Assembly (NCBI RefSeq): GCF_002777825.1
Contig: NZ_MEIR01000088.1
Location: forward strand, 1-42,474
Direction: 5' to 3'
Length of the DNA: 42,474 nt
DNA from: Snodgrassella alvi
GTDB lineage: Bacteria; Pseudomonadota; Gammaproteobacteria; Burkholderiales; Neisseriaceae
Shown here in pieces: positions 1 through 8,722 of the stretch. The position numbers and the translations under genes are program-made. The notes under the pieces are model-generated. The model worked only from the letters and a program-made list of their open reading frames with translations. It made no database searches and was not told the DNA's origin. The first letter of the stretch is position 1; the number at the start of each line of letters is the position of its first letter.

Positions 1-1546
1 GATATTCTTAATGGTGGTGCCGGTGATGACACACTATGGGGCAAAGAAGGTTACGATATCATCAATGGTGGTTCCGGAAACGATACTCTCTATGGCGGTA
101 ACTGGAACAAAGATCGGTACATTTTTCAGCGTGGACACGGACAGGATCTAATTGAGGATTTTGAATTCGATTCAGCTGTTGCCAGATATAATGAAATTGT
201 GTTCGAAAATGCAAAACTGGCTGATGCAGTGTTCTCGCGTTCCGGTAATGATCTTGTGATTCATGCCTATGCTAATGAAGATTCGGTTACTTTTACCAAC
301 TTTTTTAATTATCAGATGCATACCCGTGCCTTTAATTTTATCTTTGATGATGAATCCATCAATTATCAAGAATTAATTGATAATGGTTATATCTTTACTT
401 TACATGGTAATGGCACGCTTAATGGCTGGAAAGGGAAAGATATCCTTAATGGCGGCGATGGTGACGATACACTATATGGTGATAAAGGTGATGATATTCT
501 TAATGGCAACGATGGCAATGATACATTAAATGGTGGTGAAGGTAACGATATTCTTAATGGCGGCGATGGCAATGATACATTAAATGGTGGTGAAGGTAAC
601 GATATTCTTAATGGTGGTGCCGGTGATGACACACTATGGGGCAAAGAAGGTTACGATATCATCAATGGTGGTTCCGGAAACGATACTCTCTATGGCGGTA
701 ACTGGAACAAAGATCGGTACATTTTTCAGCGTGGACACGGACAGGATCTAATTGAGGATTTTGAATTCGATTCAGCTGTTGCCAGATATAATGAAATTGT
801 GTTCGAAAATGCAAAACTGGCTGATGCAGTGTTCTCGCGTTCCGGTAATGATCTTGTGATTCATGCCTATGCTAATGAAGATTCGGTTACTCTTTCTAAC
901 TACTTTAATTATCAGATGAACACCCGTGCCTTTAATTTTATCTTTGATGATGAATCCATCAATTATCAAGAATTAATTGATAATGGTTATATCTTTACTT
1001 TACATGGTAATGGCACGCTTAATGGCTGGAAAGGGAAAGATATCCTTAATGGCGGCGATGGTGACGATACACTATATGGTGATAAAGGTGATGATATTCT
1101 TAATGGCAACGATGGCAATGATACATTAAATGGTGGTGAAGGTAACGATATTCTTAATGGCGGCGATGGCAATGATACATTAAATGGTGGTGAAGGTAAC
1201 GATATTCTTAATGGTGGTGCCGGTGATGACACACTATGGGGCAAAGAAGGTTACGATATCATCAATGGTGGTTCCGGAAACGATACTCTCTATGGCGGTA
1301 ACTGGAACAAAGATCGGTACATTTTTCAGCGTGGACACGGACAGGATCTAATTGAGGATTTTGAATTCGATTCAGCTGTTGCCAGATATAATGAAATTGT
1401 GTTCGAAAATGCAAAACTGGCTGATGCAGTGTTCTCGCGTTCCGGTAATGATCTTGTGATTCATGCCTATGCTAATGAAGATTCGGTTACTCTTTCTAAC
1501 TACTTTAATTATCAGATGAACACCCGTGCCTTTAATTTTATCTTTG
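1..1546 (+). repeat. 600-bp direct tandem repeat in RTX gene (2.6 copies visible)
   Basis: Bases 1-600, 601-1200 and 1201-1546 are the same 200-codon unit, almost without substitutions; the third copy diverges at 1547. Differences cluster at about 291-321 of the first copy against 891-921 and 1491-1521, where copies two and three agree. The period is a multiple of three, so copy-number change keeps the frame. The array continues past the left edge. Confidence 0.95.
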
Positions 1547-1602
1547 TTGATGCGACCATCAGTCATCAAGAATTAATCAATAATAGTGTATATTTAGCAT
1601 AA
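1..1602 (+). CDS. RTX repeat protein, C-terminal part (5' end outside window)
   Basis: The frame is open from base 1 to the TAA at 1600-1602, so this is the C-terminal 533 residues of a larger protein; an ATG at 199 is internal. The translation alternates blocks of glycine/aspartate nonapeptides of the GGxGxDxLx type (calcium-binding beta-roll) with a non-repetitive block of about 90 residues resembling the haemolysin-type calcium-binding related domain (it begins RYIFQRGHGQDLIEDF). RTX proteins are normally exported by a type I secretion system and fold outside the cell on binding calcium; neisserial FrpA/FrpC-like proteins are the nearest known type. The end is a last non-repetitive block with a diverged tail finishing in VYLA. 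No secretion genes are in the window, so toxin, adhesin or other function cannot be decided. RTX assignment is secure; function is not. Confidence 0.9.
   Translation, partial: DILNGGAGDDTLWGKEGYDIINGGSGNDTLYGGNWNKDRYIFQRGHGQDLIEDFEFDSAVARYNEIVFENAKLADAVFSRSGNDLVIHAYANEDSVTFTNFFNYQMHTRAFNFIFDDESINYQELIDNGYIFTLHGNGTLNGWKGKDILNGGDGDDTLYGDKGDDILNGNDGNDTLNGGEGNDILNGGDGNDTLNGGEGNDILNGGAGDDTLWGKEGYDIINGGSGNDTLYGGNWNKDRYIFQRGHGQDLIEDFEFDSAVARYNEIVFENAKLADAVFSRSGNDLVIHAYANEDSVTLSNYFNYQMNTRAFNFIFDDESINYQELIDNGYIFTLHGNGTLNGWKGKDILNGGDGDDTLYGDKGDDILNGNDGNDTLNGGEGNDILNGGDGNDTLNGGEGNDILNGGAGDDTLWGKEGYDIINGGSGNDTLYGGNWNKDRYIFQRGHGQDLIEDFEFDSAVARYNEIVFENAKLADAVFSRSGNDLVIHAYANEDSVTLSNYFNYQMNTRAFNFIFVDATISHQELINNSVYLA
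505..612 (+). repeat. 54-bp tandem repeat nested in each RTX unit
   Basis: Two 54-bp copies, 505-558 and 559-612, differ at only one or two bases and encode two RTX nonapeptides each. The same pair recurs at 1105-1212 in the next 600-bp unit. Confidence 0.85.
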
Positions 1603-1732
1603 AGGATAATAAAATTTAAATGCATTTAGGCTTATTAAACTATGAAAAAGATAATTACATTCTATCATCCATCAATTAAAAATTTGATTTTTTAGATATA
1701 AAGTAAACAATATTTTAATTAAATATTGATTT

Positions 1733-1766
1733 AAAAAAGAGAAGATTCAATCACGAATCTTCTCTT
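1733..1766 (-). terminator. Stem-loop terminator, best on the minus strand
   Basis: A perfect 12-bp stem (1737-1748 with 1755-1766, arm AAGAGAAGATTC) has a 6-nt loop. Read on the minus strand it is followed by six T (complement of 1733-1738). The plus-strand side lacks a clean T-run, so it would end RTX transcription only weakly. It looks like a backup terminator for ackA, or a two-way block between convergent genes. Confidence 0.6.
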
Positions 1767-1881
1767 CAATATTTAGTGGAATTAACTCTTAGTATTATTA
1801 AATTTACTTTAGAAATTTGATTAACACATGTACAAAGAAGCATTCTTTTTTAAGAAACATACTCAATTAAATGAAATACAC

Positions 1882-1925
1882 AAAAAAAACTGACTTTATT
1901 TTTAATATTGTATAAAGTCAGTTTT
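1882..1925 (-). terminator. Bidirectional terminator after ackA
   Basis: A 14-bp perfect stem (1886-1899 with 1912-1925, arm AAAACTGACTTTAT) has a 12-nt loop. On the minus strand the second arm runs into an eight-T tract (complement of 1882-1889), typical of rho-independent termination, about 50 nt after the ackA stop. On the plus strand it ends TTTTATT, so it can also act for the RTX gene. Confidence 0.8.
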
Positions 1926-1975
1926 ATTACTGAATAAATTAAGACGATATGCGCCCTAATATAAATATTAAATCA

Positions 1976-3181
1976 TTACAACCGCATACCAGTTAACTGA
2001 GCGGTATCCTGTGCAATCATCAGCTCTTCATTGGTTGGAATAACCATAACAGCAGCTTTACTGTCTTTGGTGCTAATCACACCCGGCGTACCAAAGCAGG
2101 CTACTTTGTTGGCATCGTGGTCAATAATCATGCCAAATACATTCAGGTAATTCACAACTTTTTCACGTAGCATTGTTGAGTTTTCACCGATACCGCCAGT
2201 GAACACCAACGCATCCAAACTACCACAGGCAACCATCATGCCACCTACGTATTTAGCCAAACGGTAAGCGAATACCTCCAGAGCAAGTATTGCACCTTTA
2301 TGCCCATTGGCGGCAGCCTCTTCCAGCGTACGGCAGTCGTTGGAAAGATCAGACAGCCCTAACAATCCACTTTCTTTATTCAGCATTTCAGTAATCTGTT
2401 CAATGCTCATTTTGGCATTCGAAGCAAGGAAAGAGAAAATACTCGGATCGATGTCACCACAGCGCGTACCCATTACCAGACCTTCTAGAGGCGTCAACCC
2501 CATACTGGTGTCCTGTGAACGGCCATTTTTAACAGCAGTGATGGATGCGCCATTACCCAAATGAGCAATAACCATGCTCATATCATTAATATCGCGCTGC
2601 AAAAATGCCGCGGTTTCCTGTGCTACAAAGCGATAGCTAGTGCCATGCGCACCATAGCGGCGTACGCCATAGCGGGTATACAAAGTTGACGGAACGGCAT
2701 ATTGATAAGCATGCGGAGGCATAGTTTGATGGAAAGCTGTATCAAATACTGCTACCTGAGGTAACTCTGGAAATGCCTGTTGCGCTGCCTGTATACCCAG
2801 AATATGGGCTGGGTTGTGCAGCGGCGCCAGTACAATGCAAGCTTCAATATCACGCATTACTTCAGGTGTAATCACGGTAGACTGGGTAAAGCGTTCGCCA
2901 CCATGCACTACGCGATGACCAATGGCTTTTACACGGTCGTATAAACCCAGCGCTTTTAACTGTTCCAGCAAGGCCATTACAGCAGCAACATGGTCGTGAC
3001 CACCGGTTAAGGCATGTTTATGTTTTTCACCATTTATTTTGAAGGTAATGAAAGCACCAGTATTGCCTACTTTTTCGGCCAGACAGCTCATTAAAACTTC
3101 TTTTTCGGCCACATCCATTACTGCAGCCTTTACGGAAGAACTGCCGCAATTGAGTACCAATACCAAATCTTGCTCACTCAT
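1976..3181 (-). CDS. ackA: Acetate kinase
   Basis: Acetate kinase makes ATP and acetate from acetyl phosphate and ADP, the last step of acetate overflow, in the cytoplasm. The 401-residue length is normal for AckA. The N-terminal phosphate-binding stretch LVLNCGSSSVKAAV, the mid-protein HLGNGASITAV and the C-terminal VFTGGIGENS are hallmarks of the ASKHA-fold acetokinase family. The ATG at 3181 has an AGGACA ribosome site about 6 nt upstream. Phosphotransacetylase (pta) is not adjacent, unlike the enterobacterial ackA-pta pair. The gene lies 59 bp downstream of the NlpC/P60 lipoprotein gene on the same strand and may be partly co-transcribed. Two terminators follow it. Confidence 0.97.
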   Translation of the reverse strand: MSEQDLVLVLNCGSSSVKAAVMDVAEKEVLMSCLAEKVGNTGAFITFKINGEKHKHALTGGHDHVAAVMALLEQLKALGLYDRVKAIGHRVVHGGERFTQSTVITPEVMRDIEACIVLAPLHNPAHILGIQAAQQAFPELPQVAVFDTAFHQTMPPHAYQYAVPSTLYTRYGVRRYGAHGTSYRFVAQETAAFLQRDINDMSMVIAHLGNGASITAVKNGRSQDTSMGLTPLEGLVMGTRCGDIDPSIFSFLASNAKMSIEQITEMLNKESGLLGLSDLSNDCRTLEEAAANGHKGAILALEVFAYRLAKYVGGMMVACGSLDALVFTGGIGENSTMLREKVVNYLNVFGMIIDHDANKVACFGTPGVISTKDSKAAVMVIPTNEELMIAQDTAQLTGMRL

Positions 3182-3240
3182 GTTATTGTCCTGTTTACTG
3201 TGATTATTTAGTCATAAAAAAGAATAGTTAATTCTTTTGA

Positions 3241-3768
3241 TTAGCGGGCAAACAGCGTTCGTGCACCTGTAAAACGCTGGCTAAAATAGGGTTGATCCAG
3301 CCTGGCAGTACGAATCACACCATTACTGGAAGGAGCATGGATAAATTTACCGTTACCGATATACAACCCCATATGTGAATAAGCCTGTCCCGAGGTATTA
3401 AAAAACACCAAATCCCCAACCTGCAAGTCTCGCGTGCGGATTGGGGTAGAAACAGCAGCTATATCACGTGCGGTACGAGGAAGATTAACCTGCAATGCCT
3501 GCTGGTAAACATATTGCACCATACCGCTGCAATCAAATCCGTTATCGCGAGTACTACCGCCATAACGGTAAGGCGTACCAATCAGGCTCATGCTTTGCAA
3601 CAGCAATTCCTGACTTCCCAGCTGATGGCTAATTTTAGTAATCCTAATTGGAGCCAGATGGCGCTCTTTGTCCGGCTGAACTCTTTTTCGGCTACCCGTA
3701 CCACAGGCTGACAGAAATAAAACCAGCACACCCAAAAAGGCACGCCGCTGTGCATTACATGTAACCAT
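3241..3768 (-). CDS. NlpC/P60-family lipoprotein, probable murein endopeptidase
   Basis: A 175-residue lipoprotein with a short basic N-terminus, a hydrophobic segment (11-19) and a lipobox LSAC ending at Cys22, so the mature protein should be acylated and membrane-anchored facing the periplasm. Residues about 53-175 are an NlpC/P60 domain: GTPYRYGG, then DCSG with catalytic Cys80, His132 in YSHMGLYIG and His144 in FIHAPS. The family cleaves peptide cross-links of peptidoglycan; E. coli MepS (Spr) and NlpC are size-matched relatives. The ATG at 3768 has AGGG about 10 nt upstream. All three catalytic positions are intact, so it should be active. Which peptide bond it cuts cannot be read from sequence. 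Confidence 0.93.
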   Translation of the reverse strand: MVTCNAQRRAFLGVLVLFLSACGTGSRKRVQPDKERHLAPIRITKISHQLGSQELLLQSMSLIGTPYRYGGSTRDNGFDCSGMVQYVYQQALQVNLPRTARDIAAVSTPIRTRDLQVGDLVFFNTSGQAYSHMGLYIGNGKFIHAPSSNGVIRTARLDQPYFSQRFTGARTLFAR

Positions 3769-3896
3769 TAGTTATTTACCCTGTTGTGATTACCTGATTC
3801 ATGCTCACTGCGTGAATATAACATGAGTTGGTAATAATTTCTCTAGGCATTAAGACTTAACAGCCAATCCTTACATTACCTAACCATGTCGTACAA

Positions 3897-3924
3897 ATTA
3901 TACAAAACCTGTATCAAAGCCAAA
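3897..3924 (-). promoter_or_regulatory. Possible promoter for the NlpC/P60 lipoprotein gene
   Basis: On the minus strand a perfect TATAAT (complement of 3897-3902) lies 16 nt from a weak TTTGGC (complement of 3919-3924), giving a leader of about 120 nt. Only the -10 is convincing. Confidence 0.35.
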
Positions 3925-3953
3925 TCTAAAACCATTAAGTCGCTTTGATTCTC

Positions 3954-3982
3954 TTGACAGTGGCTTTATGCAAGAATAGAGT
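3954..3982 (+). promoter_or_regulatory. Sigma-70-like promoter for the flavoenzyme gene
   Basis: A perfect -35 TTGACA (3954-3959), a 17-bp spacer and TAGAGT (3977-3982, 4 of 6 to consensus), about 120 nt upstream of the start at 4113. Confidence 0.55.
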
Positions 3983-4112
3983 ATATACACTAATTTATAA
4001 AAGCCAACCGGATTAAGTATAAGTTTAATTGGTTTCCGGTAGTAATTACAGGCTTTTAGCTTAGGTGGCGCCATGAAGTATTACTAATTTACATCAAGAG
4101 GCAGGAAGCAAT

Positions 4113-5282
4113 ATGCAGGAATTTGCACCACTGATTATTCGCAATCATCATCTTATACCAGTTGTTCAGGGTGGTATGGGCGTAGGAGTGTCGGCGTCTA
4201 GTCTAGCCAGTGCAGTAGCGCGTGAAAATGGCGTAGGTACGATTGCCAGCGTGGACTTACGTCATTTGCATCCCGATTTACTGGAGCAATCTCAGCAAAA
4301 TCCAACACAGGAAAAATACGACACTTTAAACCGTATCGCGCTGGATCGAGAAATTAAATCTGCTCTAGCCCAGTCGCAGGGACGTGGCATGATTGCAGTT
4401 AATGTGATGAAAGCGGTCAAAGACCATCCGGCGATGGTACGGCAAGCCTGTGAATCAGGAGCACATGCAATCGTCATGGGTGCTGGCCTACCTTTGGATT
4501 TACCCGACATGACAGAAAACTTTCCTGATGTTGCCTTAATGCCCATCCTGTCTGAATCCCGTGGGATAGCCATTGTACTCAAGCGCTGGATGAAAAAAAA
4601 TCGCCTGCCCGATGCAATAGTAATTGAACATCCTGCTCATGCGGCTGGTCATCTGGGCGCAGCCACAGTAGCCGGCGTGAATGATGAACGTTTTGAATTC
4701 AAACGCGTACTTACAGAAACTTTTGAACTATTTAAAAAACTTGATTTAGAACGGGAAAAAATTCCATTAATCGTGGCTGGTGGTATGGCTAACTTCCAGA
4801 AAATTACTACCGCTCTGAAAGAATGGGGTGCTGCTGCCGTGCAGATTGGTACCGCATTCGCTGTTACTAAAGAAGGAGATGCTCATATTAATTTCAAGAA
4901 AATTCTGGCCGGTGCAGAAGGAGAACAGATTGTGGAATTTATGTCTGTCGCTGGATTACCGGCTCGTGGCGTTAAAACCAAATTTCTTGACAGTTATATG
5001 AAACGCGAAAGTATTTTGCAGGCCAATGCAAAAGCAGACCCGCGACGCTGCACTCAGGGTATTAACTGTTTATCAGTCTGTGGTTTGCGTGATGGGCTGG
5101 AAAAAGTCGGCCAGTTCTGTATTGACCTGAAACTTGCCGCTGCATGGCGAGGCGAAACCGATAAAGGATTATTCTTCCGCGGTAAAGATCCTCTGCCATT
5201 CGGGAATGCTATGCGCAGTGTGAAAGAAACCATTGACTACTTGCTGACTGGCAATATGCAGACAGTAAAAAAGTCTGCCTGA
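4113..5282 (+). CDS. Nitronate monooxygenase-like FMN-dependent TIM-barrel oxidoreductase
   Basis: A 389-residue cytoplasmic protein of the 2-nitropropane dioxygenase/nitronate monooxygenase superfamily. Visible family features are the N-terminal PVVQGGMGVGVSAS (substrate and FMN loop), HPAHAAGHLG (matching the conserved histidine/glycine loop), and the FMN phosphate-binding VAGGMANFQK and AVQIGTAFAVTKEGDA. A C-terminal extension has the cysteine pattern RCTQGINCLSVCGL, found in a longer subgroup annotated simply as nitronate monooxygenase or NAD(P)H:flavin oxidoreductase. The ATG at 4113 has an AGGAAG site about 8 nt upstream. It is a single-gene unit with its own promoter and terminator. 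The physiological substrate is unknown; detoxifying nitronates or reducing quinones are both possible. Confidence 0.85.
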   Translation: MQEFAPLIIRNHHLIPVVQGGMGVGVSASSLASAVARENGVGTIASVDLRHLHPDLLEQSQQNPTQEKYDTLNRIALDREIKSALAQSQGRGMIAVNVMKAVKDHPAMVRQACESGAHAIVMGAGLPLDLPDMTENFPDVALMPILSESRGIAIVLKRWMKKNRLPDAIVIEHPAHAAGHLGAATVAGVNDERFEFKRVLTETFELFKKLDLEREKIPLIVAGGMANFQKITTALKEWGAAAVQIGTAFAVTKEGDAHINFKKILAGAEGEQIVEFMSVAGLPARGVKTKFLDSYMKRESILQANAKADPRRCTQGINCLSVCGLRDGLEKVGQFCIDLKLAAAWRGETDKGLFFRGKDPLPFGNAMRSVKETIDYLLTGNMQTVKKSA

Positions 5283-5300
5283 TATTTTTACCAACCATGT

Positions 5301-5323
5301 AAAGCCACTTTGATGTGGCTTTT
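5301..5323 (+). terminator. Rho-independent terminator after the flavoenzyme gene
   Basis: Perfect 8-bp stem AAAGCCAC/GTGGCTTT (5301-5308 with 5315-5322), 6-nt loop, then a short T-run, 20 nt after the stop. Confidence 0.75.
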
Positions 5324-5459
5324 CATTTATAACACTGCTTTGTATCACTCAACTAGTCAACAAATACTGTATTTGCCCGATAAATAACCACTACTCACTG
5401 CCGTGGCCATTTGATTGATGGTAGTATCAGAGCATTTACAATTATTTGTGTTTACCACC

Positions 5460-6647
5460 ATGAATCCCAAACTGGAATTATTGCAGCCCTACCCCTTTGC
5501 CCGCTTGCGTAAATTAATGGACGGCATCGAACCACCAACCAATCTGCAACCAATATCATTACATATTGGTGAACCAAAACACCCAATACCATCCCTGCTT
5601 ACAGATGCGCTAATTCAACATCTGGACGGACTTGCTGTTTATTCGGCTACGGCTGGTATTACAGAACTGCGTCAGGCCTGTGCGCAATGGTTAACACGCC
5701 GTTATGCAGGATTGAATGTTAATCCAGATACAGAAGTGCTGCCTGTTTTAGGTAGTCGCGAAGCCTTGTTTGCGTTTACCCAAACCATTATTGATACCAG
5801 TAGCAAATTTCAGCCAGTAGTTATCAGCCCAAATCCGTTTTATCAGATTTACGAAGGCGCAGCAGTACTGGCAGGCGCACGCGTAGAATACGTTAATTGC
5901 CGGGCACCACATTTTATGCCACAGTGGCAGGAAATCGATAACAATACATGGTCTAAAGTACAGCTCGTATTTGTATGCTCTCCGGGCAATCCAAGCGGTG
6001 CTGTGATGAAGCTGGAAGAATGGCAGAAATTATTTGCCTTGCAGGATGAATACGGGTTTGTGATTGCTTCAGATGAGTGCTATTCGGAAATTTACTTTGA
6101 TGATGACAACAAACCTTTAGGCGCATTACAGGCAGCCACTCAATTAGGGCGAACATTTGACCGCCTTATTATGTTTACCAGTTTATCCAAACGCTCCAAT
6201 GCGCCCGGCTTACGCTCCGGCTTTGTAGCTGGAGACAGTAAACTTCTGGCCAATTTCCTGCTTTATCGTACCTATCATGGCAGCGCCATGAGCCAGCCAG
6301 TTCAGCATGCCAGCATTGCCGCCTGGAACGATGAAGAACATGTTATTGCCAATCGCAATCTGTATCGGGAAAAATTCGAGAAAGTTATTCCAATATTACA
6401 GCGGAAATTTGCCATACAGAAACCCGATGCGTCATTCTATCTGTGGCTATCCGTACCCGATGGTGATGATTTGGCCTTTACCAAAAAATTATGGCAAGAA
6501 GCCGCTATTCGTGTGCTACCGGGGCGGTATCTTGCCCGCAATACTCCATACGGCAATGCCGGTGCCGGCTATGTGCGGATTGCACTAGTATCCAGTGTTG
6601 AAGAATGTATTGAAGCAGCCAAACGGATGATTAATCTGCCTTTTTAA
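5460..6647 (+). CDS. dapC: Succinyldiaminopimelate transaminase
   Basis: A PLP-dependent fold-type I aminotransferase for the succinylase branch of lysine/diaminopimelate synthesis, making N-succinyl-2-amino-6-oxopimelate and its amino form interconvert with glutamate. With the start at 5460 it is 395 residues, beginning MNPKLELLQPYPFARL, the characteristic N-terminus of the proteobacterial DapC type. The frame is open back to a TTG at 5415, but that adds 15 residues atypical of the family. The ribosome site before 5460 is weak. Conserved features are LHIGEPKHPIP, SPGNPSG, SDECYSE and the PLP lysine Lys244 in SLSKRSNAPGLRSG. It stands alone, convergent with yicC, with a shared terminator between them. 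Another lysine-pathway gene, lysC, lies 2 kb downstream. Confidence 0.92.
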   Translation: MNPKLELLQPYPFARLRKLMDGIEPPTNLQPISLHIGEPKHPIPSLLTDALIQHLDGLAVYSATAGITELRQACAQWLTRRYAGLNVNPDTEVLPVLGSREALFAFTQTIIDTSSKFQPVVISPNPFYQIYEGAAVLAGARVEYVNCRAPHFMPQWQEIDNNTWSKVQLVFVCSPGNPSGAVMKLEEWQKLFALQDEYGFVIASDECYSEIYFDDDNKPLGALQAATQLGRTFDRLIMFTSLSKRSNAPGLRSGFVAGDSKLLANFLLYRTYHGSAMSQPVQHASIAAWNDEEHVIANRNLYREKFEKVIPILQRKFAIQKPDASFYLWLSVPDGDDLAFTKKLWQEAAIRVLPGRYLARNTPYGNAGAGYVRIALVSSVEECIEAAKRMINLPF

Positions 6648-6680
6648 CAATCTGTTTTCATATAGTGATGCAGTCAACAA

Positions 6681-6722
6681 AAACCAGAATTGCCGGTTAG
6701 CTCATACAGGTAATTCTGGTTT
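6681..6722. terminator. Bidirectional terminator between dapC and yicC
   Basis: A 14-bp stem with one G-T pair (6681-6694 with 6709-6722, outer arm AAACCAGAATT) and a 14-nt loop. On the minus strand it is followed by TTTTTGTT, so it suits yicC best. It also sits 34 nt after the dapC stop. Confidence 0.7.
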
Positions 6723-6747
6723 CAATCAATATAATAACAGCTAGTAT

Positions 6748-7620
6748 TTATTCAACATTCTGTACCTGTTCGCGCATCTGCTCAATCAGTACCTTAAGAC
6801 CCACTGAAGCCTGAGTGCATTCAATTGCTATGGCTTTACTGCCCAAAGTATTGGCCTCGCGGTTCAGCTCCTGCATCAGAAAATCCAAACGCTTGCCCAC
6901 ACTGCCACGCTGCTCCTCTATCAGACGTCGTGCTTCAGCAATATGGGTATTTAAACGATTCAACTCCTCATCAACATCCGCCTTTTGCATAAATAGAACA
7001 AATTCCTGTTTCAGTCGCTCTGCATCTACCTGTGCCACTGCTTCCCGCAAGCGGGTTTCAGCCTTATTCATATGGTCGTGCAATAATTGCGGAAACAACT
7101 GCTGCATTGCAGCCACAATATCACTCATATCATTAAGCCGACTCAGCAGGTGCTGCTGGAGTTTTTCCCCCTCCCGCGCCCGTGCTGTCTTAAATTCGGT
7201 TAATACCTGCTTCAGTAGCGTCAGCAGCCCATTGAGCAGCACGTCTTCGTCTTCCGTTGTCGCAACAATCACCCCGGGGAAATGCAGAATATCTGCAACC
7301 GTCAATTTACCCAAATCTTTATACTGACGGCGTATCTGATGATTAAATGCTGCCAGTTGCTCTACCAGCTTGTGATCAATGGGTAAATCCTCAGTATTTT
7401 GGCTGGGAAGCTGCTTAATCTGTACGCGACACTCCAGTTTACCCCTTGCTACCTGCGCGTTAATTAATTCGCGCATCTGCCCCTCAAACCGGCGTAATTC
7501 TTCGGCAACTTTAAACTGAATATCCAGATAGCGATGATTAACTGCCCTAAGCTCAATACTAATTTGACGATTCCCAAACTGTCCTGAAGCATTTGCATAG
7601 CCAGTCATACTGTATAACAT
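6748..7620 (-). CDS. yicC: YicC/YloC-family endoribonuclease
   Basis: A 290-residue protein with the family's signature start MLYSMTGYA and the RAVNHRYLD motif about 25 residues in, plus the conserved C-terminal RLDFLMQELNREANTLGSKA. E. coli YicC is 287 residues and has been described as an endoribonuclease; older work links the family to stationary-phase survival. The middle is strongly helical and charged, as expected. AAGGAAA precedes the ATG at 7620 by about 7 nt. It is divergent from rph (RNase PH), another RNA enzyme, a pairing also seen in E. coli, where yicC and rph are neighbours. Confidence 0.94.
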   Translation of the reverse strand: MLYSMTGYANASGQFGNRQISIELRAVNHRYLDIQFKVAEELRRFEGQMRELINAQVARGKLECRVQIKQLPSQNTEDLPIDHKLVEQLAAFNHQIRRQYKDLGKLTVADILHFPGVIVATTEDEDVLLNGLLTLLKQVLTEFKTARAREGEKLQQHLLSRLNDMSDIVAAMQQLFPQLLHDHMNKAETRLREAVAQVDAERLKQEFVLFMQKADVDEELNRLNTHIAEARRLIEEQRGSVGKRLDFLMQELNREANTLGSKAIAIECTQASVGLKVLIEQMREQVQNVE

Positions 7621-7781
7621 AATATTTTCCTTAAACCGTTTCTTCCTGCCTGGTTATATCTAAACTGGCAATTAAATCAAGTATAACGAAAACCCTTTCA
7701 TCTACAAAAGGCTTAATTGGTATCAATAGCAGCACACTGACTATATAATTCTTTAACAATCACTCAATCAAAGCGGCCATA

Positions 7782-8519
7782 ATGAAAAATACCTCTATAC
7801 CCAATCGCACTGAGCGTGCTGATAATGAACCACGGAAGCTTAGTATTATTCCTCACTTTCTAGCACATGCAGATGGCTCCGTATTGATTAGTTGCGGCAA
7901 TACCAAAGTAATCTGCACTGCCACCATTGACGAAAATGTTCCTGCTTTTCTCAAAAATCAGGGGCGCGGCTGGGTGACAGCAGAATATGGAATGCTACCA
8001 GCTTCAGCTAACGGACGTATGCGCCGCGAAGCCGCGGCAGGAAAACAGACTGGCCGTACTCAGGAAATTCAGCGTCTGATTGGCCGCTCATTACGCGCAG
8101 TTGTGGATATGGAAAAACTGGGCAGCCGCCAGATACTGATTGATTGTGATGTCATTCAGGCTGATGGTGGTACACGTACGGCCAGCATCAGCGGTGCCTT
8201 TGTTGCCCTGTCTCTGGCTGTTAACAAACTACTTGCCCGTGAAGTAATCAGTGAAAACCCAATTCGTGAAGCCGTAGCCGCTATTTCAGTTGGCACCCTT
8301 AATGGCAAACTACTACTCGATCTGGACTATTCCGAAGATTCAGCCTGTGATGCTGATATCAATGTAGTCATGACTGCTTCACAGCAACTGGTTGAAATTC
8401 AGGGCACTGCCGAAGGTGCTACATTCAGTATTCAGCAATTAAATGAATTAATCAGTCTGGCACAAAAAGGAGTTGAGCAAATTCTTGCCGCCCAGCAACA
8501 AGCACTGGCTGCCAATTAA
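7782..8519 (+). CDS. rph: Ribonuclease PH
   Basis: A phosphate-dependent 3'-5' exoribonuclease that trims tRNA 3' ends. The 245-residue length is slightly above E. coli Rph. Family stretches include [14 protein letters not shown] at the N-terminus, [41 protein letters not shown] (bases 8010-8100; it carries the phosphate-binding arginines) and the [19 protein letters not shown] block. All look intact, so it should form the usual active hexamer. A TATAAT-like -10 lies at about 7744-7749, but no good -35 is visible. A strong terminator follows, so rph is a single-gene unit. Confidence 0.97.
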   Translation: MKNTSIPNRTERADNEPRKLSIIPHFLAHADGSVLISCGNTKVICTATIDENVPAFLKNQGRGWVTAEYGMLPASANGRMRREAAAGKQTGRTQEIQRLIGRSLRAVVDMEKLGSRQILIDCDVIQADGGTRTASISGAFVALSLAVNKLLAREVISENPIREAVAAISVGTLNGKLLLDLDYSEDSACDADINVVMTASQQLVEIQGTAEGATFSIQQLNELISLAQKGVEQILAAQQQALAAN

Positions 8520-8565
8520 TTCATACAAATACAATTACCTATTTTCTGAATTTAAAAATTATTTA

Positions 8566-8614
8566 AAACAGGCCGCTTGAATCTGACAAAATACTGATTC
8601 AGCGGCTTGTTTTT
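8566..8614 (+). terminator. Rho-independent terminator after rph
   Basis: A GC-rich stem (8566-8583 with 8596-8612, core GCCGCT/AGCGGC, one bulge and one G-T pair) followed by TTTTT at 8610-8614. Confidence 0.85.
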
Positions 8615-8722
8615 ACATGATAAAAATGCTAAAAAGAATGCCCTAAAGGAAAATCAAGCAGGCAGTGTTAACACAGCCTCTCCTTTTTTGACATTAAAAC
8701 AACTCAGAAAGCAAGCAGTGTT

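Larger units (their letters stand above)
1603..1975. other. AT-rich intergenic stretch between convergent RTX gene and ackA
   Basis: No credible gene. It contains two strong inverted repeats (1737-1766 and 1886-1925), annotated separately, and is otherwise low-complexity AT-rich sequence. Confidence 0.7.
3769..4112. other. Divergent promoter region
   Basis: This 344-bp gap separates the minus-strand lipoprotein gene from the plus-strand flavoenzyme gene. I see no gene. It holds a good plus-strand sigma-70-like promoter (3954-3982) and a weaker minus-strand one (3897-3924). Confidence 0.6.

Noticed and set aside
387-1244. Minus-strand frames with Pro/Ser repeats across the RTX array
   Set aside because: They are mirror images of the Gly/Asp repeat coding on the plus strand, recur with the 600-bp period and have no start signals.
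5415-5459. Upstream TTG start of dapC
   Set aside because: The 15 extra residues do not fit the family; MNPKLELLQPYPF is the conserved N-terminus.
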